This document shows positions 8,874 to 17,737 of a DNA stretch of 56,741 nucleotides, in pieces. The stretch is from NCBI GenBank assembly GCA_946221065.1, contig CAMIIO010000015.1:1-56741 (forward strand), written 5' to 3'. A model generated the notes under the pieces. The model was not told where the DNA came from. It made no database searches and was given only the letters and a program-made list of their open reading frames with translations. Each line of letters begins with the position of its first letter. Within the stretch, counting starts at the first letter, position 1. The DNA comes from an uncultured Rothia sp. (GTDB lineage: Bacteria > Actinomycetota > Actinomycetes > Actinomycetales > Micrococcaceae). A program made the translations under genes and the position numbers.

Positions 8874-9785
8874 ATGAAATACGTGGTGGGATATTCCCCA
8901 ACCCAGCGCGGCCAAGACGCCCTCAACCTGGCTGTAGTGATGGCTCGCTCGCTCGGCGCCGAACTAGAGGTGGTGTACGTGCTCAAAACCCCCGACCCGC
9001 GCATCGCGGCACCACGCAGTAACTTCTCCAAGATATTGCAGAATCAGGCAGCGGGTTGGCTAGAACAGGCACAAAAACTGGTTCCCGCAGAGGTGACGGC
9101 GCGCTTTCACGTTCGCCAGGCGGACTCCACGGCGCAGGGCTTGATGGAAATGGCAGATGTGGTGAACGCCGGACTCATTATTGTGGGCGGTGCCAAGACG
9201 GGCGCCTGGCTGCGACACTCGATCGGGGCGGTGGGCAACGCGCTCTTACACCGATCCCACGTGCCGGTGGCGCTGGCACCGCATGACTACTCTTCAGATG
9301 GTCAGTTGAAGAGTATTGACTGCGCCGTTTCTGCCGAGATTGACGCCCTGGGTTTGGTGGAGGAAAGTATTGCCACGGGTAACCGTGCCGGGCTACCTAT
9401 CCGGTTGGTATCTCTGCGGGAATCATCGAGTTCCGCGGAAAGCGCCGCCGAATACCGTGCCCGAGTGCAGGATTTGGTGGATCGTTCTGGTGTGCGGCCG
9501 GAACCGAGCGCCGTCGTCGATATTGTGGTGGGGGAGGGGGCTTCGGTGGTTGAGGCTGTCTCTTCGGTGAACTGGAATGAGGATGCCGTGCTGATGGCTG
9601 GATCTTCTAAGCTGGCGCAGCGCGGGGAGCTGTTCCTCAGCTCGAACACCTCCAAGATTTTGACGAAGCTCCCGATCCCGCTGGCGGTTGTGCCGCGGGA
9701 TTATAGTCCGGGACGGCACGGCTCGGATCAGCAGCCGTGGACTGGATCCCTGCCGGTCATCTCCCCGAACCCACCCTCCAGCTAA
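8874..9785 (+). CDS. Universal stress protein with two UspA domains
   Basis: About 303 residues forming two UspA-like domains in tandem. The first begins MKYVVGYSPTQRGQDALNLAV and ends with LIIVGGAKTG...SIGAVGNALLHRSHVPVALAP, the ATP-binding type G-(2)-G-(9)-G(S/N) signature. The second half repeats the fold with less conserved loops and ends ILTKLPIPLAVVP. AGGAG precedes the ATG at 8874. The gene lies 89 bp after the putrescine oxidase on the same strand and may be cotranscribed; a stress protein beside a hydrogen peroxide-producing oxidase is plausible, but this link is inference. It is cytoplasmic. Confidence 0.85.
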   Translation: MKYVVGYSPTQRGQDALNLAVVMARSLGAELEVVYVLKTPDPRIAAPRSNFSKILQNQAAGWLEQAQKLVPAEVTARFHVRQADSTAQGLMEMADVVNAGLIIVGGAKTGAWLRHSIGAVGNALLHRSHVPVALAPHDYSSDGQLKSIDCAVSAEIDALGLVEESIATGNRAGLPIRLVSLRESSSSAESAAEYRARVQDLVDRSGVRPEPSAVVDIVVGEGASVVEAVSSVNWNEDAVLMAGSSKLAQRGELFLSSNTSKILTKLPIPLAVVPRDYSPGRHGSDQQPWTGSLPVISPNPPSS

Positions 9786-9794
9786 TCCCCCGCC

Positions 9795-9869
9795 TGCGGT
9801 ACGTACCGCAAAAAGTGTTTTATCGCGCAAAAAGTGCGCGATAAAGTCCGTTTTACGGTAGGTACCGCA
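9795..9869. repeat. Nested palindrome of 75 bp after the stress-protein gene
   Basis: The outer arms TGCGGTACGTACCGCAAAA and TTTTACGGTAGGTACCGCA pair with two mismatches; inside them TTTTATCGCGC pairs with GCGCGATAAA around AAAAAGT. The left end is also a palindrome by itself (TGCGGTACGTACCGCA). It could act as a terminator, but the layered symmetry is more than a terminator needs. Confidence 0.6.
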
Positions 9870-10142
9870 AAACGAACAGGGGGGAGGGGCGGGAGGACGC
9901 TGGAGGTTCTGGAAGGGTGTGGCTGGCAGATTAAGAGGTGTTTCTGCCGGGCGTGCCGATTCACCACCTACTATGATGTAGCTAACGTCTTTTACTAAGA
10001 GGCAACAAAAGTTTCACAACTAACCGAACAACAACTCATCACAATTCTTTATAGACAACCCTCAAAGGTTGGATATAAGAGAACCGTCCGCAACTATCCG
10101 ACAACACCGCGCGACGGTACCCAGAATGAAAGGAGAGCGCTC

Positions 10143-11626
10143 ATGAGCGTGAACGTCTCTGAACTGCTCGCAAAGGTTCCCACCGGACTACTCATTGGCG
10201 GGCAGTGGCGCGAAGGCTTCACCGGAGAAACCTTTGACGTATTCAATCCCGCTACCGAGGAAAAGCTTGCCACCCTTGCCTCTGCCACCGAGGATGACGC
10301 CGTCGCCGCCCTTGATGCCGCGTGTGAGGCTGCCAAGCACGCCGGCGAACACGGCTGGGCTGCCACTTCGCCCCGGGAGCGTGCCGAGATTCTGCGCCGC
10401 GCCTTTGAACTCGTGACCGAACGCGCCGAAGAGTTCGCCACCCTCATGACCCTTGAAATGGGTAAGCCTCTTGCCGAGGCCCGTGGCGAGGTAACCTACG
10501 GCGCCGAGTTTCTCCGTTGGTTCTCCGAAGAAACCGTGCGCGACTACGGCCGCTACGTGAACACCCCGAGGGTAAGAACCGCATTATTGTTTCGCGTAAG
10601 CCCGTGGGGCCCTGCCTGCTCATTACCCCCTGGAACTTCCCGCTCGCTATGGCAACCCGCAAGGTTGCCCCCGCGATTGCCGCCGGTTGCACCATGATTC
10701 TCAAGCCCGCCCGTCTGACCCCGCTCACTGCGCAGTACTTTGCTCAGACCATGCTGGACACCGGACTACCCGAGGGCGTGTTGAACGTGGTGTCCTCTGC
10801 GTCCGCTTCGGCTATCTCTAACCCGCTTCTGGCGGATTCTCGCCTGCGTAAGGTGTCTTTCACCGGTTCCACCGAGGTTGGTAAGACTCTCATGAAGCAG
10901 GCGGCAGATAACGTGCTCCGCACCTCCATGGAACTTGGCGGTAATGCTCCCTTTATTGTCTTTGAAGATGCCGACATTGACGATGCCGTAACGGGTGCAA
11001 TGGGTGCCAAGATGCGCAATATGGGTGAGGCCTGTACCGCTGCGAACCGCTTTATTGTTCACGAGTCCGTGGCGGAGGAATTTGCTCAGAAGTTTGCCTC
11101 AAAGATTGCCGAACTCAAGGTGGGCGACGGCATGGATGCCGAAACTACCTGTGGCCCGCTGATTGAAGCGAAGGCGCGCGAGGAGATCGCTCAGAAGGTT
11201 CAGGAGGCTGTTGACGCCGGTGCTCGCGTTCTCGTGGGTGGCAAGGCCCCCGAGGGTAAGGGCTTCTTCTATGAGCCAACCGTGCTGGTGGATGTGCCAC
11301 GGGACGCTCGTGTTGTGCGTGAGGAAATTTTTGGCCCGGTAGCGCCGATTATCACCTTCACCGATGAGTTTGAAGCCTATGAGTTGGCTAATAGCACCGA
11401 GTACGGTTTGGCGTCGTATGTGTATTCGCGTGACTACGCTCGTCAGTTCCGGGCGGCGGATCATCTGGAGTTTGGGCTGATGGGCTGGAATGCCGGAGTG
11501 ATTTCTAATGCGGCTGCACCCTTTGGCGGGGTTAAGCATTCGGGGCTTGGTCGTGAAGGTGCCGCCGAGGGTATTGCCGAGTACACCTATACGCAGTACC
11601 TTGGCATTAAAGACCCTTACGCCTAA
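10143..11626 (+). pseudogene. NAD(P)-dependent aldehyde dehydrogenase, frameshifted
   Basis: An aldehyde dehydrogenase of the succinate-semialdehyde/4-aminobutyraldehyde type. The first ~142 codons run MSVNVSELLAKVPTG... to RYVNTP, and the rest resumes one frame over with EGKNRIIVSRKPVG. The break falls in CCCC at 10564-10567; one added C restores a normal 494-residue enzyme. The rest is intact: TPWNFP, the MELGGNAP glutamate motif, the catalytic Cys in GEACTAANR, and EIFGPVAP. AAAGGAG precedes the start. In the pathway it would oxidise 4-aminobutanal to GABA, or share succinic semialdehyde oxidation with the second dehydrogenase downstream. Because the rest shows no decay, the lesion is either very recent or a sequencing error. 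Confidence 0.8.
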
Positions 11627-11677
11627 GCCGGTTCAAGAACTTGGGCAGGGCCTGAGCCTTACCGTAGAACTAGCCAA

Positions 11678-11693
11678 TGTTTCACGTGAAACA
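11678..11693. promoter_or_regulatory. parS centromere site (ParB binding)
   Basis: TGTTTCACGTGAAACA is a perfect 16-bp palindrome identical to the widely conserved parS consensus bound by chromosomal ParB. It lies in the 161-bp gap between the aldehyde dehydrogenase and gabT. parS sites cluster near the replication origin in actinobacteria, so this window is probably in the origin-proximal part of the chromosome (inference). Confidence 0.9.
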
Positions 11694-11787
11694 TCAAAAA
11701 ATAAACCTATAAACGTTGATTATCAGCTTTCTTGCCGGGATGAGAACACCCAAACCCGGCAGACACCAGAATCATAAGGAGCCAACC

Positions 11788-13134
11788 ATGGCAGAAATTA
11801 CCTACCGCCTCCCACAGGAAATCAAACTCACCAGCAACTACCCGCAGGGCCCCGAATCCGCCAAGCTCGCCGAGCGCCGCGCGTCATCCGTCCCCGCAGG
11901 GGTAGCCTCCACCGCACCCTTCTACGCGGTAGACGCCGACGGCGGAGTAATCGTGGACGCCGACGGCAACTCGGTAGTAGACCTCGGTGCCGGCATCGCC
12001 GTAACCAGCGTGGGAGCCTCCGCACCCAAGGTAGTTGAAGCAGTCCAAGAGTCCGTCTCCCACTTCACCCACACCTGCTTTATGGTCACCCCCTACGAAA
12101 GCTACGTGGCAGTTGCCGAGAAACTCAACGAACTCACCCCCGGCGACTTCGACAAGCGCACCGTCCTCTTCAACTCCGGCGCCGAAGCCGTAGAGAACGC
12201 CGTCAAAATTGCCCGCGCAGCAACCGGACGCAACGCCGTCGTCGTCTTCGATCACGCCTACCACGGCCGAACCAACCTCACCATGGCACTCACCGCCAAG
12301 GCGGCACCCTACAAGCAGGGTTTTGGCCCCTTCGCACCCGAAGTGTACCGCGTGCCCATGAGCTACCCCTTCCGCGACGGCAACCGTGGTGGCAAGGAAG
12401 CAGCCGCCGAAGTAATCCTGCAACTTGAGAAGCAAATCGGCGCCGACTACCTGGCGGCCGTGCTCATCGAACCCATCCAGGGCGAAGGCGGGTTCATCGT
12501 CCCCGCAGACGGCTTCCTCTCCGAAATCGTCAACTGGTGCCGCGAGCACGGCGTTGTGTTCATTGCCGACGAAGTTCAGGCAGGTTTCTGCCGTACCGGC
12601 AAATGGTTCGCCTCCGAACACGAAGGCATTGAGCCGGACCTCATCACCACGGCAAAAGGTATTGCCGGCGGTATGCCCCTCTCCGCCGTCACCGGCCGCG
12701 CCGAACTCTTTGAGAAGGTACAGCCCGGCGGACTCGGCGGAACCTACGGCGGTAACCCGGTTGCCTGCGCCGCCGCGCTCGCAGCGATTGAAACCATGCA
12801 GGAATGGGAACTCAACGATCGTGCCGCACGTATCGAGCAGATTGTGCGCGAGAAGATTGAACCCCTCGTGGAGGAGCTAGACCACGTAGGCGAACTACGC
12901 GGACGCGGTGCCATGATGGCAATCGAGTTCGTTGCCGACTCCACCTCCAAGGCGCCGCACCCCACCGCGGCAAAGGAAATCGCCGCCTACTGCCTGGAAC
13001 GCGGCGTGCTGATCCTGACCACCGGAACCTACGGCAACGTCGTCCGGCTCCTGCCCCCGCTCACCATCTCCGATGAGCTTCTGAGCGAAGCACTGGACAT
13101 CTTTGTTGAAGGCATCCGTTCCATCAACAACTAG
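11788..13134 (+). CDS. gabT: 4-aminobutyrate aminotransferase
   Basis: A 448-residue class III PLP-dependent aminotransferase that moves the amino group of GABA to 2-oxoglutarate, giving succinic semialdehyde and glutamate. Visible landmarks are NSGAEAVENAVKIAR for cofactor phosphate binding, DHAYHGRT, the IADEVQAGF aspartate that holds the pyridine nitrogen, and the Schiff-base lysine in TTAKGIAGGMPLSAV; TYGGNPVACAAA closes the site. The ATG at 11788 follows AAGGAG; a longer frame to 11716 has no ribosome site and overlaps the upstream gap. It lies between two aldehyde dehydrogenase genes and links the putrescine oxidase product to succinate. Assignment is firm. Confidence 0.93.
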   Translation: MAEITYRLPQEIKLTSNYPQGPESAKLAERRASSVPAGVASTAPFYAVDADGGVIVDADGNSVVDLGAGIAVTSVGASAPKVVEAVQESVSHFTHTCFMVTPYESYVAVAEKLNELTPGDFDKRTVLFNSGAEAVENAVKIARAATGRNAVVVFDHAYHGRTNLTMALTAKAAPYKQGFGPFAPEVYRVPMSYPFRDGNRGGKEAAAEVILQLEKQIGADYLAAVLIEPIQGEGGFIVPADGFLSEIVNWCREHGVVFIADEVQAGFCRTGKWFASEHEGIEPDLITTAKGIAGGMPLSAVTGRAELFEKVQPGGLGGTYGGNPVACAAALAAIETMQEWELNDRAARIEQIVREKIEPLVEELDHVGELRGRGAMMAIEFVADSTSKAPHPTAAKEIAAYCLERGVLILTTGTYGNVVRLLPPLTISDELLSEALDIFVEGIRSINN

Positions 13135-13214
13135 TTAGCCTTTGGGGTGGTGTACGGTTCGCCGCGTACCACCTCGCACTCTAAAAACCACAGCAACTCA
13201 AGCAAAGGAGCACC

Positions 13215-14594
13215 ATGAGCGCCAAAGGATACCGAGTAGAAGACCCCACCACTGGCAAGGTCATCGAGCAATTCCCCACCTTCACCGACGCCGAAGCAAC
13301 CGACGCCGTCGAACGCGCACACCAGGCGTACCTTTCCTGGCGTGAAACCCCCATCGAAGAGCGCGCCAAGATTGTGGCCCGCGTGGCGGAACTCTTTGAG
13401 GAACGCAAACAAGAACTAGCCGAAATTATCTCCCTTGAAATGGGTAAGGCCGTCTCCGAAAGCGTTGAAGAAGCAGAGTTCTCTTCCGAAATTTTTGCCT
13501 ACTACGCCACCAACGGTGCCAAGTTCACCGAGGACGAGGAAATCCCCGCATCCGGCGGCAAGGCGTTCATTCAGCGCCTACCCCTGGGTGTGCTGCTGGG
13601 TATTATGCCCTGGAACTTCCCCTACTACCAGGTGGCACGTTTTGCGGCCCCTAACCTCATGCTGGGCAATACCATTGTGCTTAAGCACGCAGAAATCTGC
13701 CCCAAGTCTGCCCAGGCTATCCAGCAGATTATGGACGACGCCGGAGTACCCGCGGGCGTGTATAACACCCTATTCGTTAACCACAATCAGATTGAGAAAA
13801 TCATTGAGCACAAGCACCTACAGGGTGTATCGCTCACTGGTTCAGAGCGTGCGGGCGCCATCGTCGCCGGTATTGCCGGTAAGAACCTCAAAAAAGCCGT
13901 GCTGGAACTTGGCGGTTCGGATCCGTACATTGTGCTGGACACCGACGACGTCAAGGTAGCCGCGGAACTTGCTTGGGGCACCCGCATGTACAACACCGGG
14001 CAGGCGTGCAACTCCAATAAGCGCCTAATTGTGATGGACGATATTTACGAGGAATTTGTTGCCGAGCTAGTCTCCCTGGCCGAGAACATGAAGCCGGCAA
14101 AGCCTGCTGATGCCGGTGAGGGAACCTTCACTCCGCTCTCTTCGCGCGGTGCCGCAGAGGGCTTGAAGAAGCAGCTCGATGACGCCGTCGCCGCCGGCGC
14201 AAACCTGCGCGTGGGTGGCGAACTGCTCGACGGTGAATCCTCCTACTTCACTCCCGCCGTCCTCACCGACGTGCCCGTAGGGTCCGAGGTGTACTACCAG
14301 GAGCTGTTCGGACCCGTTGCTACCGTGTACAAGGTGAGTAGCGATGAGGAGGCGTTGGCGCTGGCTAACGACTCCCAGTACGGCCTGGGCGGTGCCGTGT
14401 TCTCGCAGGACGAGGAGCGTGCGCAGAAGATTGCCCGCAAGCTGGAGGTGGGCATGGCTAACGTTAATACCCCCGCTGGCGAGGGCGCCGAGATTCCTTT
14501 TGGTGGCGTGAAGAACTCGGGTTATGGACGCGAACTTGGTCCTTACGGTATGGATGAGTTCGTGAACAAGCGCCTGTACTTTGTGGGTGAGTAG
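13215..14594 (+). CDS. gabD: Succinate-semialdehyde dehydrogenase
   Basis: A 459-residue aldehyde dehydrogenase of the short (about 457-residue) actinobacterial succinate-semialdehyde dehydrogenase group. It has MPWNFPYYQVARF, the LTGSERAG cofactor loop, the ELGGSDPYIV glutamate motif, the catalytic Cys in NTGQACNSNKR and the ELFGPVATVY stretch, ending with PFGGVKNSGYGRELG. AAAGGAG precedes the start. It follows gabT by 80 bp on the same strand and would oxidise succinic semialdehyde to succinate for the TCA cycle. If the upstream dehydrogenase is really broken, this enzyme is the only intact aldehyde dehydrogenase in the module. Confidence 0.88.
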   Translation: MSAKGYRVEDPTTGKVIEQFPTFTDAEATDAVERAHQAYLSWRETPIEERAKIVARVAELFEERKQELAEIISLEMGKAVSESVEEAEFSSEIFAYYATNGAKFTEDEEIPASGGKAFIQRLPLGVLLGIMPWNFPYYQVARFAAPNLMLGNTIVLKHAEICPKSAQAIQQIMDDAGVPAGVYNTLFVNHNQIEKIIEHKHLQGVSLTGSERAGAIVAGIAGKNLKKAVLELGGSDPYIVLDTDDVKVAAELAWGTRMYNTGQACNSNKRLIVMDDIYEEFVAELVSLAENMKPAKPADAGEGTFTPLSSRGAAEGLKKQLDDAVAAGANLRVGGELLDGESSYFTPAVLTDVPVGSEVYYQELFGPVATVYKVSSDEEALALANDSQYGLGGAVFSQDEERAQKIARKLEVGMANVNTPAGEGAEIPFGGVKNSGYGRELGPYGMDEFVNKRLYFVGE

Positions 14595-14617
14595 TTAACT
14601 CCCTCCCTCTTGTGGTA

Positions 14618-14669
14618 AAGAGCCAAAAATGGTCGAAAATAGCGCGATTTTTCGACCATTTTGGCTCTT
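14618..14669 (+). terminator. Terminator of the gab genes
   Basis: AAGAGCCAAAAATGGTCGAAAA pairs, with one bulge, with TTTTCGACCATTTTGGCTCTT around GCGCGAT. It starts 24 bp after the gabD stop and probably ends the putrescine module. Confidence 0.75.
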
Positions 14670-14749
14670 CGCCGTTAAATTTAACGAAGACTCGCCGAGG
14701 TGAGTTGCAGTGATTCTTTGAAGGTATGCCCGGTAGGTATTTTTAATAC

Positions 14750-15715
14750 ATGAATGATGAAAATGAACCTCCACGTTATCCTTTGGAATCCGGGGGTCAG
14801 ACCCAGCCATCCCAGCCCGAATCTACCCAGGCTCAGCACGGGCAATATGGCGCACCTACATCTGGTCAGAATCAGCAGGGTGGCCAATATGCGCAACCGG
14901 GGCAGTACGCCCAACCAGGCCAGTACTCGCAGTACGGTCAGAATCCGCAAAGCCCGTATGCACCGGGTGTAACGACCCCCTTTGGGCAAGCCCCAGCACA
15001 GAAAAATAAGATTGGTTTAATCGCTCTTATCGTTTCGATTGTGGGTTTTGTACTGGGTTGTATTCCGTTCCCGCCGGTCATTATTTTTGGCTGGCTCGTG
15101 ATGTTTGCCGGATTTATTACCGGTATCGTGGCTGTTGCCCAGAGCGGTAAAACTAAGGGCACGGGTATCGCGGCGATATGTACGTCCGTGGTGGGCTCAG
15201 TTATTTCGCTGGTTATTTTCTTTGCGGTGCTTGCCTTCGCTATTGTCGATGATGTCTTATCAGATTCGTATAGTGCAGACAACTTCTCTGAGTACAGCTC
15301 AGCTTCTCCCTCTCCGTCGTTTGCCACTCCTGCCCCGCTGAAGCTAGGGGAGACGTATAAGTTTGAGGACGGCATTTCGGTGACGGTGAGCGAGGGTGAA
15401 GATTTTAAGCCCAGCGAGACTGCCTCGGGTTCTTCGGATCCTACTAAAAAGGTCTTCCGCAAGTACAAGGTGACGGTTAAGAATGACTCTTCGCAGTCTT
15501 TTAAGATAAAAAGTTCGCGGATTTCTGCTAAGGCTGCTAGCCAGGACGCTACCTCTGTATTCGATTCGAGCGCTAACCTGAACTTGCCTTCTGGCACGGT
15601 ACTTCCGGGTAAGGAATATTCTTTTGAGGCCGGGTTTGCGATGGTAAAAAATGAGGACGTTTCTGTGGAGGTTTCTTTCAACTTTGAGCGTCCGGAAGTA
15701 ATTTTTGTCCAGTAA
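14750..15715 (+). CDS. Membrane protein with DUF4190-like and DUF4352-like parts
   Basis: The N-terminal ~80 residues are a Gln/Pro/Gly/Tyr-rich disordered tail with GQYAQPGQYAQPGQYSQYGQ-type repeats, as in many actinobacterial membrane proteins. Two hydrophobic segments follow (about residues 85-145), with a loop AVAQSGKTKGTGIAAI that fits DUF4190. After a third hydrophobic span (VVGSVISLVIFFAVLAFAIV) comes an extracellular domain from about residue 195, starting LKLGETYKFEDGISVTVSEG, which looks like the immunoglobulin-like DUF4352 fold and ends VSFNFERPEVIFVQ. The protein is likely anchored in the membrane with the last domain outside. No operon partner; function unknown. Confidence 0.75.
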   Translation: MNDENEPPRYPLESGGQTQPSQPESTQAQHGQYGAPTSGQNQQGGQYAQPGQYAQPGQYSQYGQNPQSPYAPGVTTPFGQAPAQKNKIGLIALIVSIVGFVLGCIPFPPVIIFGWLVMFAGFITGIVAVAQSGKTKGTGIAAICTSVVGSVISLVIFFAVLAFAIVDDVLSDSYSADNFSEYSSASPSPSFATPAPLKLGETYKFEDGISVTVSEGEDFKPSETASGSSDPTKKVFRKYKVTVKNDSSQSFKIKSSRISAKAASQDATSVFDSSANLNLPSGTVLPGKEYSFEAGFAMVKNEDVSVEVSFNFERPEVIFVQ

Positions 15716-15728
15716 ACCGTAGTGTAAG

Positions 15729-15802
15729 AAGTGATGGTGCGCGTTAGCGATGTTTGTAGTACGGTAGCACACCACAAACATCGCTAACAGACCGCATCAC
15801 TT
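15729..15802. terminator. Long hairpin between convergent genes
   Basis: AAGTGATG...CATCACTT enclose the perfect 15-bp arms GTTAGCGATGTTTGT and ACAAACATCGCTAAC. It separates the membrane protein gene from the small secreted protein gene on the other strand and could end both. Confidence 0.6.
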
Positions 15803-15809
15803 GCTGGAT

Positions 15810-16154
15810 TTACCGGCGTTCATTGACTTCTTTTGCCTCGCGAGAAGCAGTGCGTATACTCAACAAGCTGACTCCACTTACAATCAAGATTCCTAGCCCA
15901 AAGATTAGAAGTGTGGTGGGTGAAATGAGGCCTGAGTACCAGGTAACTTGTGCTTGAACGGGTTGTGCGGCGTCGTCAGCGTTGATGACGGGGCGTTGTT
16001 CAAGCGAGTCTGCCTGGTGAGGGCGCGTGGCGGCTGTTGCCTGCGCGCTAATACGGTATTCGGTTGTGGGGATTGGCTCTGCTGCCTGCGCGGGAGCGGT
16101 TGCCAGTCCGGCTACTAGAGTAATGCCGGCGAGTGTTGCGGTTATGCGACGCAT
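15810..16154 (-). CDS. Small exported membrane-anchored protein
   Basis: A 114-residue protein that is not recognised. It starts with a signal peptide (MRRITATLAGITLVAGLATAPAQA, likely cut after AQA), has a short polar region of ~45 residues, and ends in one membrane segment (LISPTTLLIFGLGILIVSGVSLL) with a short basic tail. The mature form would be held in the membrane with a small outside domain. An AAAGGAAC ribosome site precedes the start. It is transcribed alone, and only the topology can be given. Confidence 0.7.
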   Translation of the reverse strand: MRRITATLAGITLVAGLATAPAQAAEPIPTTEYRISAQATAATRPHQADSLEQRPVINADDAAQPVQAQVTWYSGLISPTTLLIFGLGILIVSGVSLLSIRTASREAKEVNERR

Positions 16155-16357
16155 CGGAAATGTTCCTTTCGTTAGCGGCGCGAGTGTGGTGCGTTTGCTC
16201 TAGTGGGGGCTAGTTTTTTGCACTGGTTTTATTGTACGGGCTTTGAGTGAACGTGAGGGAAACGCGACTTAGATGGAGAGTACGAGTCGGCTTATTATTG
16301 TAGCCAATTATGTGGTAGTGCGCTCTGGCATGACCTTGCTAAGAGGACATAAAAATA

Positions 16358-16401
16358 CACGCTCCGTGCGGTCACATCGTTGTGTCACCGCACAGAGCGT
16401 G
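16358..16401. terminator. Terminator between two minus-strand genes
   Basis: CACGCTCCGTGCGG and CCGCACAGAGCGTG form a 13-bp stem with one mismatch; TCACA/TGTGT can extend it inward. It lies downstream of the secreted protease gene on that strand. Confidence 0.6.
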
Positions 16402-16473
16402 CGCTGTATCGGCTTTATTGTCTAACCGTTATTTTCAAAACAACGGTACTAGCCAATAAGAATGTAGAGGCTC

Positions 16474-17166
16474 CTAGTAGCCACGAGGATTACCATTGCC
16501 ACCAATGTTGATAATTGAGTGGGTCCACTTGAAATTAGCGTTATTAGCAAATGTTGAGTATGCGTCAATGGTTACGCGCTGGGAAGGCTTCCAGGGGTTA
16601 ATCCACTGAATCTGTTTGGTGGCATCGTTGTAGCCTTCGATCATCATCCAGTGTCCGTCTCCCGAAGGCCACTGGATACGCACCAGAATGGGGCGCTTGG
16701 CGTCAATTTCACGTTTGATGGTGTCAAAGGAAATTTGGCCCTTTAGGGTGGATCCGTAGATACCTGATTTCTCAAATCCGCGAGCGATGTCGTTGAAGTC
16801 GCCGGTGTTATTAACGCAGGGGGTGTTGCGTGCAGAGGAAGAGTGGTAGGTGGAGCCGTTCATTTTAGCTAGGTTGCAGAATTTATTTTGAGTGACGCCG
16901 GCGCGCAGGTAATTGGCAGCCATGGCACCGCTAGCGGCCCAGCACCAGAGGGTTTGCTGCTGCGCTTGAGCCGGCAAGTTGAGGGAAACTAGGCAGTTTA
17001 GCGGGGCGCGGTTGTAGGCGTAGAAAGAAAGCTCGGAAGAGGATGAGGTGTTTGTGGAAACCGGGGTGGAGTAGTTCACAGCCTGGGCTGGGGCAAAGCC
17101 TGCTAGAAGGCTTGAAGAAATAGTAAGAGTGGCGGCAACTTTAGCTACCGGTTTTTTGAAGCGCAT
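16474..17166 (-). CDS. Secreted papain-like cysteine peptidase
   Basis: A 230-residue exported protein. The N-terminus is a signal peptide (MRFKKPVAKVAATL...LAGFAPAQA). The mature part has the papain-like pattern of the C39-like/AvrRpt2-like peptidases: a Cys in QTLWCWAASGAM (about residue 73 of the precursor), a His in GDGHWMMIEGY and an Asn in IQWINPW, spaced as a Cys-His-Asn triad. The start at 17166 has AAAGGGGA just upstream; the open frame runs further but without a site. It may cut peptidoglycan-linked proteins, host proteins or bacteriocin leaders; nothing nearby settles this. Fold and secretion are well supported, the target is not. Confidence 0.8.
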   Translation of the reverse strand: MRFKKPVAKVAATLTISSSLLAGFAPAQAVNYSTPVSTNTSSSSELSFYAYNRAPLNCLVSLNLPAQAQQQTLWCWAASGAMAANYLRAGVTQNKFCNLAKMNGSTYHSSSARNTPCVNNTGDFNDIARGFEKSGIYGSTLKGQISFDTIKREIDAKRPILVRIQWPSGDGHWMMIEGYNDATKQIQWINPWKPSQRVTIDAYSTFANNANFKWTHSIINIGGNGNPRGY

Positions 17167-17737
17167 GAGAATCCCCTTTGATAAAGAACCAATAAAATGC
17201 GAGTAATTTGGGCGCGACCCCAAGTGACACTTCAACACTAGGGATGGGGGAGCGGCAGGGGCAACCTATGAAAAAGTTGATTCGAGCGTCACTTGATGGG
17301 GGTTTTGTCGTGGTTTATGCCCGAGAGGTGGTGGGTGTGGTCTAAATAGGGAAATTGTAGGGTGTGCTATGGGTAAATATCATCCTTTTGTTGGCGCAAT
17401 GTAGGCTTTAGGGTGGCGATTATTACGCGCCTAGTCAGGTGGATGTATAAAATATTTCTGCCTAGAGGAACCCTTCTGGCATGGGCAAATTATCTTTCTC
17501 TCTGAGTTCCGTGGTGAAGTGGGAGGGGGCGAATGTTACGCAGGTGAGGACACTTGGAGAAACTTTGCGATGAGATGGACATAAATGGAAAATATGAAAC
17601 TGTGATGAGTTATTAGGTATGAGAAAGAGGGAGCTTCTTATTTTAACCCCTCACTTGTTGCTTGTGGTGTGTACAAAGATTCTTGATTTAAGGGTGTCAG
17701 TCTACTTTCCAGGCCCAAAAGATGTTACCATTTTATT
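17167..17737. other. Non-coding stretch before an AT-rich patch
   Basis: About 570 bp with no convincing gene. The first part should hold the promoter of the peptidase. Base composition shifts from GC-rich to AT-rich towards 17700, which marks the edge of foreign DNA. Confidence 0.5.
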
